From Stakelama flava (GTDB lineage: Bacteria; Pseudomonadota; Alphaproteobacteria; Sphingomonadales; Sphingomonadaceae): a DNA stretch of 64,000 nucleotides. Under the pieces are notes generated by a model. The model did no database searches. It worked only from the letters and a program-made list of their open reading frames with translations, and had not been told where the DNA came from. The DNA lies in assembly GCF_019351405.1 (NCBI RefSeq), contig NZ_JAHWZX010000005.1, positions 124,001 to 188,000 on the forward strand. The letters run 5' to 3'. Position 1 is the stretch's first letter. The number at the start of each line of letters is the position of its first letter. Positions 20,407 to 31,114 of the stretch are shown here, piece by piece. The position numbers and the translations under genes are program-made.

Positions 20407-21464
20407 CCGGCAGCGCCGATCCGCGTGCGGCCGCCCGCGCGGTCGATGCGTTTCGCCGCGGATGGCCGGTGACGATCGGCGATGATGGCGCGGCGCTTTG
20501 CGCCTATGCCATCGAAACCGGCGACCCGGCCGGATTCGAACTTTTCGATCCGCAGGCCCATGCTCCGCTGCTGCTGTCGGCGGGGCGCGCGGCTACGCTG
20601 AAACTTGCCAATCAGGCGGCGGCCGCGACGCCGGAGGGCCCGGTACAGGTTGCGCGGTCGCCCTGGCTGGATTTCGCCATGGGAACCGCGCTCGCCGATC
20701 CGCGACTTGACCTTGAGACGCCGCTCAAAGGCCCGTTTCGCGCAGAACCGGTCAGCGAACCCGCGCTGGGCGCTGCGCTGTTGAACCTTGCGCGGATTGC
20801 GGGGCTGCTGCCTGCTTTTTTTGTGCGGCCGGGCGGGACGCCCGATTTCGCACCAGCCGATATCGACGCGCTGGAAGCGCCCGGGCGGCTGACCATCGCA
20901 GTGCGCGCGCGCCTGCCGGTGGCGGGCGCGGAACATGCCGAAGTCGTGGCGTTTCGCGGCGCCGGTGGCGACGAACATGTCGCACTGACGATCGGCACGC
21001 CCGACGGGTCGCCGCCGCTGGTGCGGCTGCACAGCGAATGCCTGACCGGTGATGTGCTGGGCAGCCTGAAATGCGATTGCGGGCCGCAGCTGAATGCTGC
21101 GATTGAACGCATCGCGGGCAGCGGCTGGGGCATCCTGTTATATCTGCGGCAGGAAGGACGCGGGATCGGCCTGATCAACAAGCTGCGCGCCTATTCGCTG
21201 CAGGATCAGGGTTTCGATACGGTCGACGCCAATACGCGGCTTGGCTTTGCCGTCGATGCGCGCGATTTCGGAATCGCGGCACGGATGCTGGAACTGCTCG
21301 GCCAGCGCTCGATTCGCCTGCTGACGAACAACCCGGCCAAGGTCGATACCCTGCGCGCGCACGGGATAGACGTCATCGAACGGATCGCGCACCAATTGCC
21401 CGCCAATCCGCACAACGAACGCTATCTGGCGACGAAGCGCGACCGCACGGGCCACCAGCTTTAG
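20403..21464 (+). CDS. ribA: GTP cyclohydrolase II with N-terminal extension
   Basis: Converts GTP to the pyrimidine precursor of riboflavin with release of formate and pyrophosphate. The 353-residue protein has a normal C-terminal RibA domain (about 165-350): [23 protein letters not shown] with the three zinc cysteines, [19 protein letters not shown] with the catalytic region, and [17 protein letters not shown]. The first about 160 residues do not show the RibB motifs (no DDENREGE-like site), so this is an N-terminally extended RibA rather than a functional RibBA fusion. ATGA overlap with xth. Confidence 0.93.
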   Translation: MTGSADPRAAARAVDAFRRGWPVTIGDDGAALCAYAIETGDPAGFELFDPQAHAPLLLSAGRAATLKLANQAAAATPEGPVQVARSPWLDFAMGTALADPRLDLETPLKGPFRAEPVSEPALGAALLNLARIAGLLPAFFVRPGGTPDFAPADIDALEAPGRLTIAVRARLPVAGAEHAEVVAFRGAGGDEHVALTIGTPDGSPPLVRLHSECLTGDVLGSLKCDCGPQLNAAIERIAGSGWGILLYLRQEGRGIGLINKLRAYSLQDQGFDTVDANTRLGFAVDARDFGIAARMLELLGQRSIRLLTNNPAKVDTLRAHGIDVIERIAHQLPANPHNERYLATKRDRTGHQL

Positions 21465-21532
21465 GACGGTTTTCGCGCTAACTTCGCACTTTTCGCGAAA
21501 ATCGTGAAAGAAAGTTGCTCGCGACCGCTTGT

Positions 21533-22198
21533 TCATATGTCGAGCAGGCAGCGCACCTCGTCAAAATCGCTGGCAACAGCATCGACGCCCAGCGCCTTCA
21601 GACGATCGCCGTGGTCAGCGGCGCAGTGCAATCCGGCGCACAGGCCAATGACGTGCGCGCCTGACGCCACGGCACCCTTCACCCCCACCGGTGAATCTTC
21701 GAGGATCACCATGTTGCCAATATCCTGCCCCAGCGCCGCAGCGGCGTGGCAATAGACATCGGGGGCGGGTTTGCCGCGTTCGACATCCTCCACGCCCGAA
21801 AAGATCATCGGTTCGAACGAATCGCGCAGGCCGAGATGGTCGAGATGCGCGCGAATCCATTGCTTGCTGCTCGACGAAGCGATGGCGCGCGGCAGATCGG
21901 CGGGCAGCGCACGGACAAAAGCGACCGCCCCGGCGACCGCGTCCACCCCTTGCGCCATCGCCTGCTGCTTGTCGGCGGCGCGCGATTCGGCGAAATCGTC
22001 CGGCAGGGATTCGCCGATCCAGCGTTCGATCGCGTCGATGAACTGGGTTCCGTTCAATCCCATGAAATTGGCCATTGAGTCGGCGGGGCTGGTCGGATGC
22101 CCCAGCGACGTGAGATAGTCGGCAAGCTGAATCGTGCCGAGATGTTCGCTTTCAAGCAGCACCCCGTCGAAATCGAAGATGATCCCGGCGAACTTCAT
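21533..22198 (-). CDS. HAD-family hydrolase (beta-phosphoglucomutase/phosphatase-like)
   Basis: A 221-residue haloacid-dehalogenase superfamily enzyme starting MKFAGIIFDFDGVLLESEHLG with the nucleophile and acid/base aspartates in DFDGV (motif I). Motif II is IASSSSKQWI (about 110), motif III the Lys in ERGKPAPDVY (about 145) and motif IV LEDSPVGVKGAVASGA (about 170). The cap domain between them is of the helical subclass I type. Substrate is a small phosphorylated metabolite, not determinable. Its start overlaps the YggS-family stop by 4 bases. Confidence 0.9.
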   Translation of the reverse strand: MKFAGIIFDFDGVLLESEHLGTIQLADYLTSLGHPTSPADSMANFMGLNGTQFIDAIERWIGESLPDDFAESRAADKQQAMAQGVDAVAGAVAFVRALPADLPRAIASSSSKQWIRAHLDHLGLRDSFEPMIFSGVEDVERGKPAPDVYCHAAAALGQDIGNMVILEDSPVGVKGAVASGAHVIGLCAGLHCAADHGDRLKALGVDAVASDFDEVRCLLDI

Positions 22199-22863
22199 GG
22201 CCGCGTCCCGAACAGCGCGGTGCCGACGCGGACATGCGTCGCGCCCAGCGTCACCGCGGTGGGATAATCGGACGACATTCCCATGCTGAGGCCATTGAGG
22301 CCGCAATCGCGCGCCAGCCGGGCGAGCAGCGCGAAATACGGCGCGGGTTCCAGATCGAGCGGTGGAACGCACATCAGCCCGGCCAGCGGCAAATCGGCGG
22401 CGCGCGCTTCCTTCACCAATGCAGGCAGCGAACCGATCGCGCATCCGCCCTTTTGCGGCTCATCGCCGATATTAACCTGAACGAAGCAGGCGGGGCGACG
22501 GCCTGCCTTGTCCATTGCCCGGGCGAGTGCGGTGACGAGCGAGGGCCGGTCGAGCGAGTGAATCGCATCGAACAGCGCGACGGCGTCATCCGCCTTGTTC
22601 GATTGCAGCTGTCCCACAAGATGGAGTTCGATTCCCGGCGTCGCGTCGCGCAGCGCCGGCCATTTTCCCTGTGCTTCCTGAACCCGGTTTTCGCCGAACA
22701 CCCGCTGCCCGGCCGCGATCAACGGCTGAATCGCGGGTGCGTTATGGGTTTTCGATACGGCGACCAGCGTCACCGAGTCGGGGGAACGGTTCGCGGCTCT
22801 GGCGGCTTTCGCGATCGATTCGCGAACGTCGGCCAGCCTGCGGGAAGCATCGTCACTGGGCAT
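22195..22863 (-). CDS. YggS family pyridoxal phosphate homeostasis protein
   Basis: PLP-binding protein (PLPBP/YggS) that buffers PLP and affects amino-acid and vitamin B6 homeostasis, with no known catalysis. The 222-residue chain from the ATG at 22863 has the PLP lysine in VTLVAVSKTH (about 33-35), FGENRVQEAQ (about 55), HLVGQLQSNKA (about 79) and the C-terminal SMGMSSDYPTAVTLGATHVRVGTALFG. ATG at 22887 is possible but would overlap the divergent ThiE-like gene. Followed by the HAD gene with ATGA overlap. Confidence 0.93.
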   Translation of the reverse strand: MPSDDASRRLADVRESIAKAARAANRSPDSVTLVAVSKTHNAPAIQPLIAAGQRVFGENRVQEAQGKWPALRDATPGIELHLVGQLQSNKADDAVALFDAIHSLDRPSLVTALARAMDKAGRRPACFVQVNIGDEPQKGGCAIGSLPALVKEARAADLPLAGLMCVPPLDLEPAPYFALLARLARDCGLNGLSMGMSSDYPTAVTLGATHVRVGTALFGTRP

Positions 22864-22885
22864 CCGCGCCGCTATAGGCACAGCC

Positions 22886-23443
22886 ATGCGATACCGCCAC
22901 CCCGCACGCTTGCCGCGCACCTGGTTGATGACTGATGAGCGGCTGGGCGATTCGCTTTGGACCGCGCTCGCCGCGCTCCCGCGCGGAAGCGGGGTGGTGT
23001 TTCGGCACTATTCGCTTCCAGTTTGCCAACGCCGCGCGCTGTTTGCGCAAATATCGCGATTCGCGCGGCGACGCGGGCTTTTGCTGTTGCGCGCCGGCGA
23101 TACCCCGCTGGGACGCGGCGAAGATGGCGTGCACAATGCCCGCGCCCCGCACGGCGCGATCGCCAGCCGCGCGGTGCATAGCGCCCGCGAACTGGCACGC
23201 GCACGGCGCGCGGGCGCCGACCTGATCTTCGTATCGCCAATTTTTCCCACGGCCAGCCATCCCGGTGCAAGGGTGCTGGGGCCACTGCGCGCCATGGCGC
23301 TGGCGCGGGCGACGACAATTCCGGCGATCGCGCTGGGCGGTATGACGCCAGCACACGCCAGGCGACTGCGTTCAGGCGGATTTTACGGCTGGTCGGCGAT
23401 TCGCTGGTGGGCGGATCAGAAGCGGAAGGCGGTTCCGACATAA
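22886..23443 (+). CDS. Thiamine phosphate synthase-like protein
   Basis: A 185-residue TIM-barrel protein of the ThiE/TenI superfamily: RTWLMTDERLGDSLW near the N-terminus, LLLLRAGDTPLG mid-chain, SRAVHSARELARARRAGADLIFVSPIFPTASHPG (about 92-126, in two blocks) and PAIALGGMTPAHARRLRSGGFYGWSAI at the C-terminus match the family. It is shorter than canonical ThiE (about 210) and lacks an obvious QLR diphosphate motif, so it may be a paralogue rather than the main thiamine enzyme. The 3' end overlaps the convergent outer-membrane protein gene by 28 bases. Confidence 0.78.
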   Translation: MRYRHPARLPRTWLMTDERLGDSLWTALAALPRGSGVVFRHYSLPVCQRRALFAQISRFARRRGLLLLRAGDTPLGRGEDGVHNARAPHGAIASRAVHSARELARARRAGADLIFVSPIFPTASHPGARVLGPLRAMALARATTIPAIALGGMTPAHARRLRSGGFYGWSAIRWWADQKRKAVPT

Positions 23444-24129
23444 ACCGCCTGGCTGTCGCGGCGGTTATCCTCATCCAGTCGCGGCAGGCGATTCTGTTCG
23501 GACTTGTAACGCACCCCCGCCGTCAGATCGAGATTGCGCGCGATCGAATAGGACCCGCCGACATCGATCGAATAACTGGGATTGTCGGTAAGCGCCTGTG
23601 GCTGGTTGGGCAGCGGCTTTTCGTTCGCTGCCTGCACGCGGCCGGTGAATTTGTCGCCGCGATAGCTGACGCCGACTTCGGCGCTTTGATGGCTTCCCGG
23701 CTGACCGGGCAGGTCGAGTTTCGACACATCGCCGGTAACGGCGAACCGTTTCCAGCCCACCGAAACGCCCAGATTATAGGCGATCGGCGCGAGGGTGAGC
23801 GAATCCTGTGACGAAGCGGCGGTCCGCTTCACCGGTTCAGTCGAGCCGCGGCTGGTCCGCGCACGGACGGCAACCGTAACCGAACGATCCGAATCGGCGC
23901 GCGATTCAGTGGGCGTGAACCGGAAATCGCTGGGATCGATACCACTACGGGCAAGCGACGCGGCGAGTTTGGGATCGGCCGAAGCGGGGGTGAAGCTGCC
24001 AAAGCGCGAATCAGGCTGTGCCGAATGCGAAACCAGTTCCTGTTGCGCGCCAATCGCAGGCGCGACCGCAATCCCGGCGGCGCATAGCGCCCCCAAGCCG
24101 ATTCCCGCGATCCATCCCTGCGTCTTCAT
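23416..24129 (-). CDS. Predicted outer-membrane beta-barrel (porin-like) protein
   Basis: A 237-residue protein starting at the ATG at 24129. It has a signal peptide (about 1-28, cleavage near AIGA-QQ), an N-terminal linker, then alternating beta-strand pattern from about 85 on, ending in the classic C-terminal signature YVGTAFRF with a terminal Phe for BAM recognition. The segment GYSIARNLDLTAGVRYKSE-like near the end resembles the last strands of small sphingomonad porins. No ligand can be assigned. Confidence 0.75.
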   Translation of the reverse strand: MKTQGWIAGIGLGALCAAGIAVAPAIGAQQELVSHSAQPDSRFGSFTPASADPKLAASLARSGIDPSDFRFTPTESRADSDRSVTVAVRARTSRGSTEPVKRTAASSQDSLTLAPIAYNLGVSVGWKRFAVTGDVSKLDLPGQPGSHQSAEVGVSYRGDKFTGRVQAANEKPLPNQPQALTDNPSYSIDVGGSYSIARNLDLTAGVRYKSEQNRLPRLDEDNRRDSQAVYVGTAFRF

Positions 24130-24241
24130 TTTCTTTTTCTCACCCTGTCGCAGACCTCTACCATGAACCACGCCTGCGGTTCCACAGCATGCGAGTCTTT
24201 TCCTTCCGGCGTGTTGCAGCTTTTCCACAGGTGCGGAACGC

Positions 24242-24269
24242 TTGCGGCAGCGGCATGACCTTCTATAGA
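24242..24269 (+). promoter_or_regulatory. Possible sigma-70 promoter of DUF3576-leuS
   Basis: TTGCGG at 24242-24247 and TATAGA at 24264-24269 with a 16-base spacer, 36 bases before the ATG at 24305. Visual match only. Confidence 0.4.
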
Positions 24270-24304
24270 TGCGCAGTTATATGTATCGTTCAAGGAAAGT
24301 GCCG

Positions 24305-24745
24305 ATGATCCGCCGCCTGGCTCCCGCTGTCCTCCTGGGTTCGATCGCGCTGACGCTGTCGGCGTGTGGCGGAGGAAAAGATCGCCCGCAGGCAGATATT
24401 GCCGCGTCCAACGTCACGACGATCGGCGTGAACAGCTATTTGTGGCGCGCCTCGCTCGATACGCTCAGCTTCATGCCGCTGGTGCAGACCGATTCGAACG
24501 GCGGCGTCATCGTTACCGACTGGTACGTCAATCCCAGGACGCCCGATGAACGGATGAAGGTCACGGTGTCGATCCTCGATCAGGACCTGCGCGCCGACGC
24601 GGTGCGAGTCGCGGCGCTGCGTCAGGTCCGTCAGGGCACCCAGTGGGTCGAGGCACCGGTTCAGGCGGCCACGGTACAGAAGCTGGAAAGCATCATCCTG
24701 ACCCGGGCGCGCGACCTGCGCCGCGCCGCCATCACCGGCGGCTGA
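24305..24745 (+). CDS. DUF3576 lipoprotein
   Basis: A 146-residue lipoprotein from the ATG at 24305, with AAGGAAAG upstream. The signal peptide ends in a lipobox (ALTLSAC, Cys near 21). The mature part contains the DUF3576 pattern: VNSYLWRASLDTLSFMPLVQTDSNGGVIVTDWY (split over about 40-72), followed by DERMKVTVSILDQDLRADAVRVAALRQ. The family is found just upstream of leuS in alphaproteobacteria; here the gap is 20 bases. Function unknown, probably envelope-associated. Confidence 0.88.
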   Translation: MIRRLAPAVLLGSIALTLSACGGGKDRPQADIAASNVTTIGVNSYLWRASLDTLSFMPLVQTDSNGGVIVTDWYVNPRTPDERMKVTVSILDQDLRADAVRVAALRQVRQGTQWVEAPVQAATVQKLESIILTRARDLRRAAITGG

Positions 24746-24765
24746 TTACAGGAGTTTTTTGATTC

Positions 24766-27257
<2,492 letters not shown>

Positions 27258-27261
<4 letters not shown>

Positions 27262-27752
27262 GGCGGCTGGCCGTCCTTGCGCTACTGTCCGTGACGCTGG
27301 GCGGATGCGGGCTTCAGCCGCTATATAGTGGTGGCAGCCAAGGCGCGGTGGCAAGCACGCTGTCATCGATAGAAGTCGCCCCGATCAAGGGGCGCGACGG
27401 GTGGTTGATGGCGAATGCCCTTCGTGATCGACTGGCCCCTGACGGCACGGCAAGCCGTTATCGACTGGAAGTGACACTGGACGATTCGATCACCGGTCTG
27501 GGCGTACGGCGCGACGATTCGGTGTCGCGCGAACGGCGCACGCTGCGCGCGCGCTATCAGCTGATCGAAAGCAGCAGCGGCACGGTGGTGGTCGATGCGA
27601 CCGCTGGCTCCGATGCGGGAATCGACGTGGTCGGTTCGGAATATGCCACGATCGCGGCCGAACAGACCGCGCTGGAACGCCTGACCGGCATCGTCGCGGA
27701 CAAGATCGTCGGCCAGCTTGCCGTTTATGCGCGTGAGGCGCCTGCCCAGTGA
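27258..27752 (+). CDS. lptE: LPS assembly lipoprotein LptE
   Basis: Outer-membrane lipoprotein plugging the LptD barrel in lipopolysaccharide export. The 164-residue product has a short signal peptide with lipobox VTLGGC (Cys about 16), followed by GLQPLYSGG, typical of alphaproteobacterial LptE. The rest is the mixed alpha/beta LptE fold with low conservation. Position between leuS and holA (4-base overlaps on both sides) is the conserved arrangement, which supports the call. Confidence 0.9.
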
Positions 27753-28768
27753 AGACCAATGCCGGATCTATTCAGCGGCATCTGGACCGGCCCGATCCCG
27801 ATATTCGCTTGTATCTGTTCCATGGTCCCGACGAAGCGGGTGCGCATGGCTATGCCGCTCGGCTGGCAGCGGCGATGGGCGATGGGCTGGAACGCGTCGA
27901 CATAGAACCTGCGGCGTTGCGGAGCGAACCGGGGCGGCTGATCGACGAGGCGGCGGCGTTGTCACTGTTCGGCGACCGGCGGCTTATCCGCATTTCGGCG
28001 GCGGGCGAGGAGTGCTTCGAAGCGGTCAAACTGCTCACCAGTGCCGCCCAGCCTATGGCGAATCCGGTAGTGATAATCGCGCCGGGTCTGAAGGGCAGCG
28101 GCAGGACGGTAAAGCTGGCGGTGACCGCGAGCAACGCGATCAGCCTCGCCTGTTACGTCCCTGAAGGCGCGGAAGCGGCGCGATTGGCCGCAACGATGGC
28201 GCGCGACACCGGCGTGCGCCTGACCGGCGATGCGCCGGGTCGGCTTTGGGAACTGTGCGGCGGCGACCGTGCGGTTCTTGCGAGGGAGATCGAAAAACTC
28301 GCTTTGTTTCTGGATGCAGCGTCCGATCGTCCTCGCGAGGCGGATATTGCAGCGCTGGAAGCGATCGCCGCCGACCGGGAAGAGGCGCAGCTGTTCGAAA
28401 CGATCGCGCTGATCGTCGATGGCGACAGCGCGGCGGTGGGCGATGCGCTGCGTACGCTGGATGACGGACCCGGCCCGGTCCCGCTGTTGCGCCAGCTCGC
28501 GAAGAAGCTGGTCACGCTTGCCGCTTTGCGCGCCGAAGTCGATGGCGGTGCCACGATCGCTGATGTGATCGAACGGCATCGGATTTTTTTCAAGGAAAAG
28601 CCTGCCACATCGCGCGCGTTGCGCCGATGGGATTCGGCGCGGCTGGTTCAAGCGATCGATCGCGTGCGGCAAAGCGAACGGCAAATGATGTCGAGCGATA
28701 GCGCGGGCGACATCGTCACTCGTCATCTGGGCGTGCGGTTGGCTGACAGCATTGCGCGGCGTGGATAG
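27749..28768 (+). CDS. holA: DNA polymerase III delta subunit
   Basis: Clamp-loader subunit that opens the beta clamp. The 339-residue protein begins at a GTG overlapping the lptE stop (GTGA). It has the delta fold: IRLYLFHGPDEAGAHGYAARL (about 19, degenerate P-loop-like region), LIDEAAALSLFGDRRLIRI (about 64), GDRAVLAREIEKLALFL (about 170) and the C-terminal helical collar domain. AAA motifs are degenerate as expected for delta. Converges on parB with 17 bases between. Confidence 0.92.
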   Translation: MKTNAGSIQRHLDRPDPDIRLYLFHGPDEAGAHGYAARLAAAMGDGLERVDIEPAALRSEPGRLIDEAAALSLFGDRRLIRISAAGEECFEAVKLLTSAAQPMANPVVIIAPGLKGSGRTVKLAVTASNAISLACYVPEGAEAARLAATMARDTGVRLTGDAPGRLWELCGGDRAVLAREIEKLALFLDAASDRPREADIAALEAIAADREEAQLFETIALIVDGDSAAVGDALRTLDDGPGPVPLLRQLAKKLVTLAALRAEVDGGATIADVIERHRIFFKEKPATSRALRRWDSARLVQAIDRVRQSERQMMSSDSAGDIVTRHLGVRLADSIARRG

Positions 28769-28785
28769 CACGCCGCAGCAGCGGG

Positions 28786-29721
28786 TCAGATGAGCTCGCC
28801 GCTCAATCGCTGACACACCAGATCGAGCTGATCGAGCGTTGAATAGGTGAGCTGCAACGTTCCGCCCTTGTCCGAATGGCTGATCCGGACCTTTAATCCC
28901 AAGACATCGCCAAGCTGTTGTTCCAACGCCGCGATATCGGCATTCGTACCGCCATCGCGCGAAAAGTCGCCGCGCCTGCGCTCGGAGCGATCGTCGTGCG
29001 CAGCCGTGCCCGGACGCGTTGCACGCACCAGTTTTTCGGTTTCTCGAACCGACAATTCGCCTTCAGCGACCTTATGCGCAAGCGTCGAGGGGTCGGGCGA
29101 CCCGATAAGCGCGCGGGCATGTCCCATCGACAAACGCTCTTCGACCACCAGCGCCTGGACATCATCAGGCAGGTCAAGCAACCGCATGAGATTGGCGATG
29201 TGGCTCCGCGATTTTCCGACGAGACGCGATAACGCCTCCTGCGTATGCCCAAATTCGTCGATCAGCTTGCGATAGGCATCAGCCTCTTCAATCGCATTGA
29301 GATCGCGGCGCTGGATATTCTCGACCAGCGCGATTTCCAGCGTTTCCGCATCGGAAAGATCGCGAACGATGACCGGTACTTCGTGCAGCCGCGCGCGCTG
29401 CGCCGCGCGCCAGCGTCGTTCGCCGGCGACGATTTGATAATCCTTGCCATGCGGACGGACGACGATCGGTTGCACGACACCGCGCTGTGCAATTGAATTG
29501 GCAAGTTCCGATATCGCCTGTTCATCGAAATGGCGGCGCGGCTGTCCGGGATGTGGGGTAAGCGCGGTGACTGGCAACAAGCGCACACTTGCAGCCGCCT
29601 GTTGCCCCTCGCCAGTGACCGGCTCTTCGCGCGCCGCGTCGCCCAGGAGCGCGCTTAGCCCCCTGCCCAGCCCCTGCCGCGGTTTACGCGCGGAAGCCGA
29701 ATTCGAATCGGTGTTGCTCAT
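28786..29721 (-). CDS. parB: Chromosome partitioning protein ParB
   Basis: CTP-dependent DNA clamp that loads at parS and spreads. The ATG at 29721 gives 311 residues starting with the typical RQGLGRGLSALLGD. The N-terminal CTP-binding module includes IVVRPHGKDYQIVAGERRWRAAQRARLHEVP (about 90-120, GERRWRA motif), followed by the helix-turn-helix around TQEALSRLVGKSRSHIANLMRLL (about 170) and a C-terminal dimerisation domain (about 255-311). Four-base overlap with parA; target parS sites lie at 30552, 31055 and 32981. Confidence 0.97.
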   Translation of the reverse strand: MSNTDSNSASARKPRQGLGRGLSALLGDAAREEPVTGEGQQAAASVRLLPVTALTPHPGQPRRHFDEQAISELANSIAQRGVVQPIVVRPHGKDYQIVAGERRWRAAQRARLHEVPVIVRDLSDAETLEIALVENIQRRDLNAIEEADAYRKLIDEFGHTQEALSRLVGKSRSHIANLMRLLDLPDDVQALVVEERLSMGHARALIGSPDPSTLAHKVAEGELSVRETEKLVRATRPGTAAHDDRSERRRGDFSRDGGTNADIAALEQQLGDVLGLKVRISHSDKGGTLQLTYSTLDQLDLVCQRLSGELI

Positions 29722-30497
29722 GCGGCCTCCGCTGATTTGGGAAGGCGCGCGATCACTTCCCGCGCCAATGCGATATACGCTTCCGAACCGGGGCACCGAT
29801 GATCGTAGATAAGCGCCGGCATGCCATGGCTCGGTGCCTCTGACAGCCGGACATTACGTGGAATGACGGTGTTGAAGACGACTTTGCCCAGCACCGCGCG
29901 AACATCATCAGATACTTGGTCGGTAAGACGATTGCGACGATCGTACATGGTTAGCACGACCCCTAGGATCGACAGCCCTGGATTGAAACGGCTCCGTATC
30001 CGCTCAACTGTCGTGAGAAGCTGGCTTAGCCCTTCAAGCGCAAAAAATTCGCATTGCAGCGGCACCAAGAGCGCATCAGCGGCAACCATCGCATTGATGG
30101 TGAGTAGACCCAAGGAGGGAGGGCAGTCGATCAGCACCACATCCCAATGATTTTCTGAACGCTGAATTGCTTGTGTAAGGCGATGAGTGCGCGCTTCATA
30201 ATCGATCAGTTCTATTTCCGCGCCCGACAGATCGACAGTAGCGGGGACAACGTCCAGTCTGGGCACCCGCGACGCAACTGCCGCATCTTGCAACGTTATC
30301 TCGTCAAGGAGAAGGTCATAGGTGGACAGTTCACGATCCGTGCTCTTTATACCCAGACCGGTTGACGCATTTCCCTGCGGATCGAAATCGAGCAGCAATA
30401 CGCGCATTCCAGTGGCAGCCAAGGCCGTACCGACGTTTATGGCGGTTGTGGTTTTGCCCACACCACCCTTTTGATTAGCAATAGTAATGCAGATCAT
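29718..30497 (-). CDS. parA: Chromosome partitioning ATPase ParA
   Basis: Deviant-Walker ATPase that, with ParB-parS, segregates the origin region. The ATG at 30497 gives 259 residues beginning [22 protein letters not shown] (Walker A with the signature lysine). Walker A' is VLLLDFDPQGNASTGLG and Walker B VVLIDCPPSLGLLT (about 120). The C-terminal DNA-binding basic residues and VFNTVIPRNVRLSEAPSHG are conserved. It overlaps rsmG and parB by 4 bases each. The local base composition is visibly less GC-biased than in flanking regions. Confidence 0.97.
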   Translation of the reverse strand: MICITIANQKGGVGKTTTAINVGTALAATGMRVLLLDFDPQGNASTGLGIKSTDRELSTYDLLLDEITLQDAAVASRVPRLDVVPATVDLSGAEIELIDYEARTHRLTQAIQRSENHWDVVLIDCPPSLGLLTINAMVAADALLVPLQCEFFALEGLSQLLTTVERIRSRFNPGLSILGVVLTMYDRRNRLTDQVSDDVRAVLGKVVFNTVIPRNVRLSEAPSHGMPALIYDHRCPGSEAYIALAREVIARLPKSAEAA

Positions 30498-31114
30498 CTC
30501 GGCCGGACCTCCCGTGCGATCACGATATGCGATTGCGGATCGGTAATGCTGTGTTCCACGTGAAACACACCCTGCCATGTCTTGCGCGCCTCTTCCACCT
30601 CAACATCAGCGCTTTTTCCCTTGGGTAATACCCAGCAAGTGCTTTTATGCGCGCAATGTAGCGCATCCTCAAACAACTGTGGGAGCGATGCCACCGCGCG
30701 GGCAGTGATGACATCAGCAGATTGTTGAACAGTTTCGACGCGTTGATGTACCACCTTCACATGATCGAGCTTTAACAGGCTCACGACATTGCTTAGAAAT
30801 TCGACCCGCTTTTTACGAGGTTCGACTAATAGAATCGGGTTATTTTGAAGGACAGCCAATACCAGGCCGGGGAGCCCCGCCCCGCTTCCGATATCCATCC
30901 AAGTGGCATTCTCAACGTTGCACGCTTTCCCATGCGCGATAAGTTGAGCACTATCGACAAAATGACGGCTCCATAAAAAAGCAATCGTCGATTTGGCGAT
31001 CAGATTCTGCCGTTCATTTTCGGCCACCAGCAAATCGGCGTATTTTTCGAGCGTTGTTTCACGTGAAACACCGAAGCGTTCTCGAATCCAGTGGCGTGCC
31101 GCCGGCTCCTTCAT
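30494..31114 (-). CDS. rsmG: 16S rRNA m7G527 methyltransferase RsmG (GidB)
   Basis: SAM-dependent methyltransferase acting on G527 of 16S rRNA, 206 residues. The SAM motif is [18 protein letters not shown] (about 71-88); RHFVDSAQL precedes it and [10 protein letters not shown] (about 137) follows. Two parS sites are written into its coding sequence: one encodes GVSRET near residue 15-20 and the other encodes FHVEH near 184-188. It lies in the conserved mnmE-mnmG-rsmG-parA-parB order with 4-base overlaps on both sides. Confidence 0.96.
   Translation of the reverse strand: MKEPAARHWIRERFGVSRETTLEKYADLLVAENERQNLIAKSTIAFLWSRHFVDSAQLIAHGKACNVENATWMDIGSGAGLPGLVLAVLQNNPILLVEPRKKRVEFLSNVVSLLKLDHVKVVHQRVETVQQSADVITARAVASLPQLFEDALHCAHKSTCWVLPKGKSADVEVEEARKTWQGVFHVEHSITDPQSHIVIAREVRPR
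30552..30567. promoter_or_regulatory. parS site inside rsmG (3' part)
   Basis: TGTTCCACGTGAAACA differs from the universal parS palindrome TGTTTCACGTGAAACA at one position. It lies in the rsmG coding region, 55 bases upstream of the parA start. Confidence 0.85.
31055..31070. promoter_or_regulatory. Perfect parS site inside rsmG (5' part)
   Basis: TGTTTCACGTGAAACA, a perfect 16-base palindrome identical to the consensus parS bound by ParB. It lies near the start of rsmG. Confidence 0.95.

Noticed and set aside
24221..24229. Isolated DnaA-like box TTTTCCACA near the DUF3576 gene
   Set aside because: Single imperfect site; no cluster around it. The oriC cluster at 39.2 kb is far stronger.
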